From: Rhodospirillaceae bacterium
GTDB taxonomy: Bacteria; Pseudomonadota; Alphaproteobacteria; UBA8366
Direction of reading: 5' to 3'
Length of the DNA: 11,551 nucleotides
Assembly (NCBI GenBank): GCA_002722095.1
Contig: PBKG01000001.1
Location: 59,926-71,476 of the forward strand
Under the pieces are notes generated by a model. It worked only from the letters and a program-made list of their open reading frames with translations. It was not told the DNA's origin and made no database searches. This document shows positions 6,420 through 11,551 of this stretch, piece by piece. The translations under genes and the position numbers were made by a program. How positions within the stretch are numbered: position 1 is the first letter of the stretch; every line of letters begins with the position of its first letter.

Positions 6420-7226
6420 GACGAATTCGAGCGCTTGCGTTTCCGGCAAGTCGGACACCAAGACGTAAATTAAATTCCGATCACGCCAGGCGAGGTTCAC
6501 CACTCCGCGCGATACGGTGACGAAGACCTGTCGTCTCGCAAGCTGCTTTGCTTTCGCATCCGGAAGTTCAAGGTCGTTGCCGCGCATCGCATAGAGGGCT
6601 GCCGAATGCTCGGCCGATTTGTAGTGCAAAAACGCCAGACGACGCCCTAGAAACGAACAAAGCCGACCGCCCGCAAGCTGGAATGGATCAGGCACCAGTG
6701 CACCGATCGAAATGTCGAAGTCGACACGTTGTTCGAGCCAGGTTTCGACGAATTTTGGCGATTTCTGCACAACATCCAGATTTTGACCGCCAGCTCGAAA
6801 CGTCAAATAGTCGTTGATGGTTTCCGCCACCAATTCCGGACGCCGCCGGACAGATGTCCAGAAAAGCCCGCCTGCCCCAACTACCAGCGTTACGGATGCG
6901 GCGAGACCTATTTTCAAGAAGTTCCGGCGGCGGATTTGCGCTTCGTCGTTTTCCAACTCGATCATTCTGTTTCGAGCTTCATCCTGAAGATCGAGAGCGT
7001 TGCCGATCCGCTTTAAAAGCGCCGGTGCATCATATTCCTCGCGCAATTCCTCTTTGAGATTGCGTCGAAATGCCAATTCACGAGACGCAATAGCCGAACA
7101 GTCCGGACAGTCGTTCATATGGGCAACAAGATCCGCCGCACCGGCACCGTCCAGTTCTCCGTCGAGAATTTCCGGGATTGCATCCCGTACATCCTTGCAC
7201 TCGACAATTTTCACGTCTTCTTCCAA
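6408..7226 (-). CDS. Zinc-finger, one-span transmembrane anti-sigma factor
   Basis: The 272-residue protein begins with a zinc-binding anti-sigma domain: Cys10, then H36-x3-C40-x2-C43 in HMNDCPDC, preceded by ILDGELDG. This is the pattern of ZAS/zf-HC2 factors that hold an ECF sigma factor inactive. A single membrane span (about 106-124) follows RRRNFLK (99-105), a canonical twin-arginine-like motif. The remaining 145 residues would be periplasmic and resemble the sensor domain of COG5662-type anti-sigma factors, with QLAGGRLCSFLGRRLAFLHY and a terminal LIYVLVSDLPETQALEFVAQI-type strand. The start is TTG at 7226, eight bases after AGGAAG; a GTG at 7214, also preceded by GGAAG, is the alternative. 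The gene is 48 nt downstream of the sigma gene, the usual sigma/anti-sigma order. It probably senses an envelope redox or metal-related signal, which is an inference from its neighbours. Confidence 0.88.
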   Translation of the reverse strand: MEEDVKIVECKDVRDAIPEILDGELDGAGAADLVAHMNDCPDCSAIASRELAFRRNLKEELREEYDAPALLKRIGNALDLQDEARNRMIELENDEAQIRRRNFLKIGLAASVTLVVGAGGLFWTSVRRRPELVAETINDYLTFRAGGQNLDVVQKSPKFVETWLEQRVDFDISIGALVPDPFQLAGGRLCSFLGRRLAFLHYKSAEHSAALYAMRGNDLELPDAKAKQLARRQVFVTVSRGVVNLAWRDRNLIYVLVSDLPETQALEFVAQI

Positions 7227-7234
7227 CTTGTTTG

Positions 7235-7240
7235 CTTCCT
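7235..7240 (-). promoter_or_regulatory. Shine-Dalgarno of the anti-sigma gene (supports a TTG start)
   Basis: On the minus strand AGGAAG lies eight bases upstream of a TTG codon at 7226, and an in-frame TAG immediately precedes this site, so no longer start exists. The spacing favours TTG over the GTG twelve bases further in. Confidence 0.6.
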
Positions 7241-7274
7241 AACAGCTCTTCAACTTTTCAATCGATTTGAGCCG

Positions 7275-7904
7275 TCATGTTTCATCTTTTTTTGCGTGGA
7301 CAGCACGGGATGGTCTGGACACCGGTTCCGGAACATACTCGCGAAGCGCCTTGCGTAATTGCTCGCGGCCCCTATTGAGCCGTGATCTCACCGTACCGAC
7401 CGAACACCCAACCGCCTCGGAAATCTCGCGATAGGTAAATTCCTCGAGTAACGCCAAGGCGACGACCGCGCGCGTTTCGGTCGGCAATTCAGCCATCGCC
7501 TTCAGGGCTTCTGACTTGAATTCACGATAAAGAATGTGAACTTCCGGAGCCGTTGTCTGTGGGGATTGTAAGCCGTGGCCCGTCGATGTAACGGCCTCAG
7601 GTTCTGCGCCAGATGTAAACGGCAGGATCATCCTGCTGTCTCGACGGCGGGAATCTATGAATGCGTTGGTCATTATTCGAAAAATCCACGCCTTGAAATT
7701 GGTCCCGTCTTCGAATTGGCGAAAATTTGCATAAGCTTTCAGACAAGCCTCTTGCACCAGGTCTTCCGCCGCCTGACGGTCTCCAGTCATCCGGAATGCG
7801 GTTCCATAAAGAGGATCGATGCACGGAAGCAGCAATGCTTCATACGCCTGCCTCAAAATTTTCGACGGTGAGGGTTTTGGCTCAGATGTCACGAATTCGT
7901 CCAC
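7275..7904 (-). CDS. ECF-family RNA polymerase sigma factor
   Basis: The 209-residue protein has the two domains of extracytoplasmic-function sigma factors. Region 2 (about 27-90) reads DPLYGTAFRMTGDRQAAEDLVQ and continues through AWIFRIMTNAFIDSRRR. Region 4 (about 130-190) includes LPTETRAVVALALLEEFTYREI and a helix-turn-helix SEAVGCSVGTVRSRLNRGREQL that reads the -35 element. The linker and N-terminal tail are longer than in minimal ECFs, and the C-terminus is a basic extension (SRPSRAVHAKKDET). The start is GTG at 7904, nine bases after the stop of the thioredoxin-like gene, without a strong ribosome binding site, so translation is probably coupled to that gene. The downstream partner is the zinc-finger anti-sigma factor. 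It likely directs transcription of its own operon and of envelope or redox genes. No PhyR/NepR partner is present, so it is not evidently the general stress factor EcfG. Confidence 0.92.
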   Translation of the reverse strand: MDEFVTSEPKPSPSKILRQAYEALLLPCIDPLYGTAFRMTGDRQAAEDLVQEACLKAYANFRQFEDGTNFKAWIFRIMTNAFIDSRRRDSRMILPFTSGAEPEAVTSTGHGLQSPQTTAPEVHILYREFKSEALKAMAELPTETRAVVALALLEEFTYREISEAVGCSVGTVRSRLNRGREQLRKALREYVPEPVSRPSRAVHAKKDET

Positions 7905-7913
7905 TTCAACCGA

Positions 7914-8462
7914 TCATTTATCTGCCGCGGCCGATTTGTCTTTACCGTGACGGTCAATATGACGTCGAAAGGTAGAAACAAGGCTCTTACTAGAACTGAT
8001 TCCGACCAGAGTTGTCTGCCGTTTTCCATCTGCATCAAAAAGCAACAAGGTGACATTGCCAACGCCATGGGACGCTGCGAAGTCTCGTCCCGAGGTATTC
8101 TGAATATTGGCTACCAGATACTGGAGTTCGTTGTCATCGAAAGAGTCCATTGCCTCGCGGGTCTCACTCTGAAGGCGGCGACAGCGCGGACATTCAGGAT
8201 CATGAACCTGGACGACGGCCGGGATTCCATTGCCGATTTTGGTTAGATCCAGCTCTTGCATAGTCGATACGAAATCGTCGATGAGGTACCAGGCCCCTCC
8301 TCCAACGCCAGCGACGATCAGTCCCCAACTTCGAAGAAAGCCCATAAATTCGCGCCGGCCGGGATCGGCATCGCGATCAGACTTTTGACCTGCCTGTTGC
8401 GGTTCCGCGTTCCTTCGCCGTGCGTTTTTTCTTAGTTGCTGTTTACGTGCCTTGCGTTTCAT
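7914..8462 (-). CDS. Membrane-anchored thioredoxin-like protein (CPRC motif)
   Basis: From the ATG at 8462 (AAGGAG ten bases upstream) the product is 182 residues. It has a very basic, Lys/Arg-rich cytoplasmic tail (1-37), a single hydrophobic span (about 43-61), then a thioredoxin-fold domain outside the membrane. The active-site motif is CPRC (91-94) in VVQVHDPECPRCRRLQSE. A central strand GVGNVTLLLFDADGK (133-147) occupies the place of the usual cis-proline loop, but Val137 stands where thioredoxins have the cis-Pro. A twin-arginine-like GRREFM (35-40) precedes the span. The reading frame is open 60 codons further upstream, to 8642, but that extension overlaps the likely promoter and leader and has no family resemblance. 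It is the first gene of the unit with the ECF sigma and anti-sigma genes (gap 9 nt to sigma). It could pass redox signals to the anti-sigma factor or repair envelope thiols, which is an inference from linkage. Confidence 0.82.
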   Translation of the reverse strand: MKRKARKQQLRKNARRRNAEPQQAGQKSDRDADPGRREFMGFLRSWGLIVAGVGGGAWYLIDDFVSTMQELDLTKIGNGIPAVVQVHDPECPRCRRLQSETREAMDSFDDNELQYLVANIQNTSGRDFAASHGVGNVTLLLFDADGKRQTTLVGISSSKSLVSTFRRHIDRHGKDKSAAADK

Positions 8463-8492
8463 CGGGCCCGCTCTCCTTTCGTCCACACCGCA

Positions 8493-8549
8493 ATCCAAAA
8501 ATCGGAGCGAAACAGTCATTTTCGTTAACCGATTGCTGAATTTTTGGAT
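8493..8549 (-). promoter_or_regulatory. Predicted structured 5' leader (bulged hairpin) of the thioredoxin/sigma mRNA
   Basis: Read on the minus strand, AUCCAAAAAU (8549-8540) pairs perfectly with AUUUUUGGAU (8502-8493). Within it CGG (8531-8529) pairs with CCG (8505-8503), and CGAAA (8524-8520) pairs with UUUCG (8512-8508) closing a seven-base loop. An eight-base bulge lies on the 5' side. That gives 18 pairs, placed right after the predicted transcription start near 8554 and upstream of the Shine-Dalgarno of the thioredoxin-like gene. Function (mRNA stability, thermosensing or a DNA-level operator) is not known. Confidence 0.5.
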
Positions 8550-8560
8550 GTCAAAGGTAG

Positions 8561-8585
8561 AACGCAGGAAGCCGAATTTGGTTCC
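8561..8585 (-). promoter_or_regulatory. ECF-type promoter GGAAC-N16-CGTT upstream of the thioredoxin/sigma unit
   Basis: On the minus strand GGAAC (8585-8581) and CGTT (8564-8561) are separated by 16 nt. This is an exact match to the consensus of the alphaproteobacterial general stress sigma factor EcfG (GGAAC-N16/17-CGTT); many ECF sigmas also prefer a GGAAC -35 element. Transcription would start near 8554, giving a leader of about 90 nt before the ATG at 8462. Either EcfG control or autoregulation by the ECF sigma of this operon would fit. Confidence 0.6.
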
Positions 8586-8590
8586 AGTTT

Positions 8591-8610
8591 TCACGGAGTT
8601 GTTACCGTGA
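8591..8610. promoter_or_regulatory. Dyad TCACGG-N8-CCGTGA, possible operator
   Basis: A perfect 6-bp inverted repeat spans 20 bp just upstream of the GGAAC element of the leftward promoter. It partly overlaps a second dyad made of TGATC (8608-8612) and GATCA (8619-8623). The position suits an activator of the leftward unit. The regulator is unknown. Confidence 0.4.
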
Positions 8611-8648
8611 TCGATGGTGATCAATTGCCAGATGCAATCCACGCATGG

Positions 8649-8671
8649 TTTTCGGTAACTGGTACCGAAAA
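8649..8671. repeat. Dyad TTTTCGGTA-N5-TACCGAAAA
   Basis: A perfect 9-bp inverted repeat with a five-base centre lies midway between the two divergent starts. It has no following T-run for a terminator on the plus strand and sits in non-coding DNA, so an operator for an unknown dimeric regulator is the more likely reading. Confidence 0.5.
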
Positions 8672-8731
8672 TCGGAAATAGCGGGGGTGCGCTGAAATGG
8701 TATATTTTCTCCGATTAAGCATTGTGGAATT

Positions 8732-8737
8732 TATAAT
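8732..8737 (+). promoter_or_regulatory. -10 box (TATAAT) of the sit operon promoter
   Basis: A perfect TATAAT lies in an AT-rich stretch 55 nt upstream of the sitA start. No good TTGACA-like element is found at 16-18 nt spacing, so the promoter would be weak or activator-dependent. Transcription would begin near 8744, just upstream of the palindrome at 8754. Confidence 0.45.
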
Positions 8738-8753
8738 GCTTTCGTAAGCTCAG

Positions 8754-8776
8754 TTGCGAGTGAGTATCATTCGCAA
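8754..8776. promoter_or_regulatory. Fur/Mur-like operator upstream of sitA
   Basis: The 23-bp element has the symmetric form TTGCGA-N-TGA-NNN-TCA-N-TCGCAA, with 18 of 22 non-central positions paired. Centred on the classical 19-bp Fur box it agrees at 12 positions, including the ATCATT core. Alphaproteobacterial sit genes are known to be controlled by Fur-family Mur (Mn) or Fur proteins at related palindromes, so this is the expected place and shape. It lies about 10-32 nt after the predicted transcription start, where a bound repressor would block RNA polymerase. Confidence 0.6.
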
Positions 8777-8792
8777 TAATTATGGAAACATA

Positions 8793-9725
8793 ATGCTGCA
8801 CACGATATTTAGATACCGATTTAATTGGCAACTGACGGTCCTTGCCGCAACTGCTATTTACACCTTGGTTGCGCTCGACCCCAATGCGGCTGAGGCAAAA
8901 AAGCTGAAAGTGGTCACAACTTTTACGGTGATTGCCGATATGGCAGCCAATGTGGCCGGAAGCGCGGCGAAGGTCGTGTCAATTACTAAGCCCGGCGCCG
9001 AAATCCACGGCTATGAACCAACACCGGGCGATCTTGTGCGGGCCTCTGACGCAGACCTCATTCTGTGGAACGGCATGAACTTGGAACTATGGTTCAAACA
9101 GTTCCTCGCCAACCTTGGAAAAATCCCCTCAGTAACTCTTTCGGAGGGCATTGACCCTATCCCAATCGCGTCGGGCTCCTATCAAGGAAAACCCAATCCT
9201 CACGCCTGGATGGGACTGGATAGCGCTTTGATTTATATAAAAAATATTGAAAAAGCGCTGTCGAAATACGACCCAAACAACGCCGCGGTGTATACCGCGA
9301 ATGCGGATCGCTACAAACAGCAATTGCGCGATACGATAGGGCCATTGCGTGCTTCCATTCAGGCCATTCCCAAGAATAGGCGTTGGCTGGTCACCTGCGA
9401 AGGTGCCTTCAGTTACCTCGCCCGCGATTTCGGCATGAAGGAATTGTATCTATGGCCAATGAATGCGGATGCAGTTGGCACGCCGCAGCAGGTACGCTCA
9501 GTCATCGACAAGGTAAGGGCACACAAAATTTCAGTCGTATTCTGTGAAAGCACTGTGAATACGGCCCCGGCGAAACAGGTCGCAAGAGAGACCGGAGCAC
9601 GATACGGGGGCGCGCTCTACGTCGACTCGCTCAGTGGACCTAAAGGTAAAGTACCGACATATTTGGAACTGTTAAAAGTGACATCACGAATTATCGCCGA
9701 TGGATTGACGGCGAAAACAAACTGA
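8793..9725 (+). CDS. sitA: Manganese/iron ABC transporter solute-binding protein SitA
   Basis: The 310-residue protein is a cluster A-I metal-binding lipoprotein-like/periplasmic receptor that captures Mn2+ or Fe2+ for import. A signal peptide is evident: basic n-region, hydrophobic LTVLAATAIYTLVAL (14-28), and a likely cleavage after AEA (33-35). There is no lipobox Cys. The four metal ligands of the family are visible as His72 (EIHGYEPTPGD), His137 (NPHAWMG), Glu203 (TCEGAFSYLARDFG) and Asp278 (LYVDSLS). The His-His-Glu-Asp set and the absence of a His-rich loop indicate the SitA/YfeA/MntC type rather than the zinc-specific ZnuA. NGMNLELWFKQFL (93-105) is also typical of this group. The frame opens with a TTG at 8754, but that codon belongs to the operator palindrome; the ATG at 8793 gives a proper signal peptide. 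It is first in the operon with sitB and sitC. Confidence 0.9.
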   Translation: MLHTIFRYRFNWQLTVLAATAIYTLVALDPNAAEAKKLKVVTTFTVIADMAANVAGSAAKVVSITKPGAEIHGYEPTPGDLVRASDADLILWNGMNLELWFKQFLANLGKIPSVTLSEGIDPIPIASGSYQGKPNPHAWMGLDSALIYIKNIEKALSKYDPNNAAVYTANADRYKQQLRDTIGPLRASIQAIPKNRRWLVTCEGAFSYLARDFGMKELYLWPMNADAVGTPQQVRSVIDKVRAHKISVVFCESTVNTAPAKQVARETGARYGGALYVDSLSGPKGKVPTYLELLKVTSRIIADGLTAKTN

Positions 9726-9741
9726 TAAATACAAAATACGG

Positions 9742-9766
9742 TCGGCAAATTGGGGCGATTTGTCGA
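9742..9766 (+). repeat. Intercistronic stem-loop between sitA and sitB
   Basis: UCGGCAAAU (9742-9750) can pair with AUUUGUCGA (9758-9766) with one G-U pair and a seven-base loop, beginning 17 nt after the sitA stop. No T-run follows. Such structures after a solute-binding protein gene often protect its mRNA 3' end and allow more receptor than transporter to be made; here that is inferred. Confidence 0.5.
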
Positions 9767-9778
9767 ACGACTTGAAAC

Positions 9779-9798
9779 GCACACAAAGTGCAGTGTGC
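9779..9798 (+). repeat. Second hairpin, directly before the sitB ribosome binding site
   Basis: GCACAC (9779-9784) and GTGTGC (9793-9798) are perfectly complementary around an eight-base loop and end five bases before AGGGAG (9803-9808), the sitB Shine-Dalgarno. The stem is short, so its effect is uncertain. Confidence 0.4.
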
Positions 9799-9802
9799 AG
9801 GC

Positions 9803-9808
9803 AGGGAG
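9803..9808 (+). promoter_or_regulatory. Shine-Dalgarno of sitB
   Basis: AGGGAG lies six bases before the ATG at 9815. The frame is open from a GTG at 9788, but that codon lies inside the second hairpin and lacks a binding site, so 9815 is preferred. Confidence 0.65.
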
Positions 9809-9814
9809 CCCGAA

Positions 9815-10714
9815 ATGCTTAAAGCAACCGACGCACCGCAAAAGGACGCCGTTGCCTCCTCTACAGGCGACGGAATCTCGGCGCACGGCATCAATGTCAC
9901 CTACAGAAATGGCCATACGGCACTTTGGGATGCGAGCTTTGAAATCCCTCGCGGCTCGATCACCGCGTTGGTCGGCGTGAACGGCGCGGGAAAATCCACA
10001 CTATTCAAAGCCATCATGGGTTTTGTACCAGTTGATGGTGGCGATATCCGAATTCTAAATCTCGCTGCCGAAATCGCCCTGAAAAAGAACTACGTCGCCT
10101 ACGTACCGCAGTCCGAAGACGTGGACTGGAACTTCCCAGTATTGGTCGAGGAAGTGGTGATGATGGGGCGCTATGGAAAGATGGGATTCCTTCGCAAGGC
10201 AAGCGCACGCGATTACGAAGCGGTCGACGAAGCTTTAAAGCGCGTCGGCATGGACAACTATCGTACACGCCAGATTGGTGAATTGTCCGGAGGTCAGCGC
10301 AAGCGGGGATTCTTGGCGCGGGCACTTGCCCAGGACGGACAGGTAATTTTGCTAGACGAGCCGTTCGCCGGCGTCGACGTACGGACCGAAACGCAGATGA
10401 TCGACTTGCTGCGCGACCTTCGGGACGAAGGCCGGGTAATACTTATTTCAACCCATAATCTTGGAACCGTACCCGAATTTTGCGACCAGTCCGTACTGAT
10501 CAATCAAACGATCCTCGGATACGGCCCCACACATAAGGTCTTCACCCGCGAGAACCTGGAGCGGACGTTCGAAGGCGTTCTGCGACATCTCACGATCCCG
10601 GCCCAAACCCTCCATACGGACGGCGACGACCGAAAAGTCACGATCCTTACCGACGACGAGCGACCCTTCGTCCAGTATGGCGACGAAGTTCAAACCACCG
10701 ACCACGACGAATGA
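9815..10714 (+). CDS. sitB: Manganese/iron ABC transporter ATP-binding protein SitB
   Basis: The 299-residue protein is the cytoplasmic ATPase of the importer. In order it shows an A-loop aromatic near VTYRNGHTAL (28-37), Walker A GVNGAGKST (54-62), Q-loop VPQSEDVDW (97-105), ABC signature LSGGQRKR (157-164), Walker B VILLDEPFAGVD (177-188) and switch His214 in ISTHNL. The SEDVDWNFPVLVEEVVMMGRYG segment after the Q-loop is characteristic of the Mn/Zn/Fe (SitB/YfeB/MntB) group and contacts the permease. The N-terminal 20 residues and a C-terminal tail of about 40 polar residues, rich in Asp and ending TTDHDE, extend beyond the core fold. The stop codon overlaps the sitC start (ATGA), so translation is coupled. 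It lies 89 nt after sitA, a gap filled by two hairpins. Confidence 0.92.
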   Translation: MLKATDAPQKDAVASSTGDGISAHGINVTYRNGHTALWDASFEIPRGSITALVGVNGAGKSTLFKAIMGFVPVDGGDIRILNLAAEIALKKNYVAYVPQSEDVDWNFPVLVEEVVMMGRYGKMGFLRKASARDYEAVDEALKRVGMDNYRTRQIGELSGGQRKRGFLARALAQDGQVILLDEPFAGVDVRTETQMIDLLRDLRDEGRVILISTHNLGTVPEFCDQSVLINQTILGYGPTHKVFTRENLERTFEGVLRHLTIPAQTLHTDGDDRKVTILTDDERPFVQYGDEVQTTDHDE

Positions 10715-11551
10715 TCGATACCCTCCTCCAACCCTTCACCTATGGATATATGGTGAACGCGATGTGGGTGTCGGCCCTCGTCGGCGGCGTGTGCGCCTTT
10801 CTTTCGGCTTACCTGATGTTGAAAGGTTGGTCACTGATTGGCGATGCTCTTTCCCATTCGGTGGTACCCGGCGTCGCTGGTGCCTATCTTCTCGGCCTAC
10901 CTTTTTCCATTGGCGCTTTTGCCGCCGGCGGCCTGGCGGCAGCGACGATGCTGTTTCTGTCGGAACGTTCGGGATTAAAGGTTGATGTGATCATCGGCCT
11001 GATCTTCACCTCATTTTTCGGTCTCGGGCTCTTTATCGTTTCGGTAAATCCTGTCGGCATCCAGGTCCAAACCATCATTATGGGTAATATCCTTGCGATT
11101 ACGCCGACCGACACCTTGCAACTCGCAATCATCGGTTTCGTCTCGCTCGCGGTACTGTTGGTCAAATGGAAAGACCTCATGGTCGCGTTCTTCGATGAAA
11201 GTCAGGCCAGAGTTTTAGGGCTTAATCCGCGTGTCCTAAAGGCGATCTTTTTCGTGCTGCTTTCCGCCTGTGTCGTGGCAGCGATGCAAACGGTCGGCGC
11301 TTTCCTCGTCATCGCAATGGTCATAACGCCAGGCGCAACCGCTTATCTGCTTTGCGATAGCTTCCCACGCCTGATCGCTGTTTCAGTGGTGATCGGCGCC
11401 GTGACCTGCTTTGTGGGTGCTTATGCGAGCTATTTTCTGGATGGCGCTACCGGTGGCGTCATCGTTGTTCTCCAAACCGTCGTTTTTCTCGGGGTTTTTG
11501 TTTTCGCCCGGAAATATGGGTTGATCGCCAGCCGTCGCGCGCGCGTATTGG
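10711..11551 (+). CDS. sitC: Manganese/iron ABC transporter permease SitC (C-terminus beyond the window)
   Basis: The frame from ATG at 10711, overlapping the sitB stop, stays open for 280 codons to the window edge. The product is a strongly hydrophobic ABC-3 family permease with about eight membrane segments. The N-terminus MIDTLLQPFTYGYMVNAMWV and the adjoining LMLKGWSLIGDALSHSVVPGVA are hallmark segments of SitC/YfeC/MntC/ZnuB proteins. FFDESQARVLGLNPRVLKAIFF is the cytoplasmic coupling region that meets the ATPase, and VGAFLVIAMVITPGATAYLL lines the pathway. Pairing with a Mn/Fe-type receptor favours Mn2+/Fe2+ as substrate. In the Sit family a second permease gene (sitD) commonly follows; it would lie outside the window. 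Confidence 0.88.
   Translation, partial: MIDTLLQPFTYGYMVNAMWVSALVGGVCAFLSAYLMLKGWSLIGDALSHSVVPGVAGAYLLGLPFSIGAFAAGGLAAATMLFLSERSGLKVDVIIGLIFTSFFGLGLFIVSVNPVGIQVQTIIMGNILAITPTDTLQLAIIGFVSLAVLLVKWKDLMVAFFDESQARVLGLNPRVLKAIFFVLLSACVVAAMQTVGAFLVIAMVITPGATAYLLCDSFPRLIAVSVVIGAVTCFVGAYASYFLDGATGGVIVVLQTVVFLGVFVFARKYGLIASRRARVL

Larger units (their letters stand above)
8463..8792. other. Divergent control region between the thioredoxin/sigma unit and sitABC
   Basis: This 330-nt region separates two divergent starts and carries no convincing gene. From left to right it holds a potential bulged hairpin (8493-8549), an ECF-type promoter facing left (8561-8585), a TCACGG/CCGTGA dyad (8591-8610), a TTTTCGGTA/TACCGAAAA dyad (8649-8671), a TATAAT box facing right (8732-8737), and a 23-bp palindrome (8754-8776). 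The density of symmetric elements suggests several regulators act here. Confidence 0.7.

Noticed and set aside
8463..8642. A 60-residue N-terminal extension of the thioredoxin-like gene (start at 8642)
   Set aside because: It would place the ECF promoter and hairpin inside coding sequence, adds nothing resembling the family, and the ATG at 8462 has a good AAGGAG site.
8754..8792. TTG start for sitA at 8754
   Set aside because: The codon is the first three bases of the operator palindrome. The ATG at 8793 gives a normal signal peptide.
8793..9725. Calling the binding protein ZnuA (zinc)
   Set aside because: There is no His-rich loop, and the third ligand is Glu203 rather than His, which fits the Mn/Fe receptor type.
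1..11551. CRISPR arrays, tRNA or rRNA genes, insertion sequences, attachment sites
   Set aside because: I found no regularly spaced repeats, no tRNA-like cloverleaf ends, no transposase or integrase motifs and no long terminal repeats in the window.

Overview
The window looks like chromosomal DNA from an alphaproteobacterium, plausibly a Rhodospirillales-type environmental organism. The basis is GC-rich coding sequence with GC-biased third positions, Sit-type metal uptake genes behind a Fur/Mur-like operator, and a minus-strand promoter matching the alphaproteobacterial EcfG consensus GGAAC-N16-CGTT. This placement is an inference from style and gene content; there is no rRNA or other marker. 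It holds nine complete or nearly complete genes plus two that run off the ends.

Left half (1-6396): an organic-acid or amino-acid catabolic locus. A truncated enolase-superfamily gene (minus strand, running off the left edge) diverges from a tight plus-strand operon. In order, the operon encodes an MmgE/PrpD-family protein, a small two-span membrane protein of unknown function with a strikingly AT-rich 5' end, a class III (CaiB/BaiF) CoA-transferase, a class III PLP aminotransferase of the glutamate-1-semialdehyde aminomutase-like branch, and a second enolase-superfamily enzyme of the muconate cycloisomerase/dipeptide epimerase type. Gaps between the operon genes are 3 to 48 nt. The enzyme set (C-H acid chemistry, transamination, CoA activation, hydration/dehydration) suggests degradation of an unidentified amino- or dicarboxylic acid. 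I do not recognise it as a named pathway.

Middle (6408-8462, minus strand): a three-gene unit transcribed as membrane-anchored thioredoxin-like protein, then ECF sigma factor, then one-span zinc-finger anti-sigma factor. Both membrane proteins carry a twin-arginine-like motif directly before their only membrane segment. The unit is preceded by an EcfG-type promoter and a predicted structured 5' leader.

Right (8793-11551, plus strand): the divergent sitABC manganese/iron ABC importer (solute-binding protein, ATPase, permease). sitC runs off the right edge and a sitD probably follows. The 330-nt divergent region between the redox/sigma unit and sitABC is dense in dyad symmetries, including a 23-bp operator-like palindrome just upstream of sitA. 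The arrangement suggests coupling of an envelope redox or oxidative-stress response to Mn/Fe import, but direct co-regulation is only inferred.
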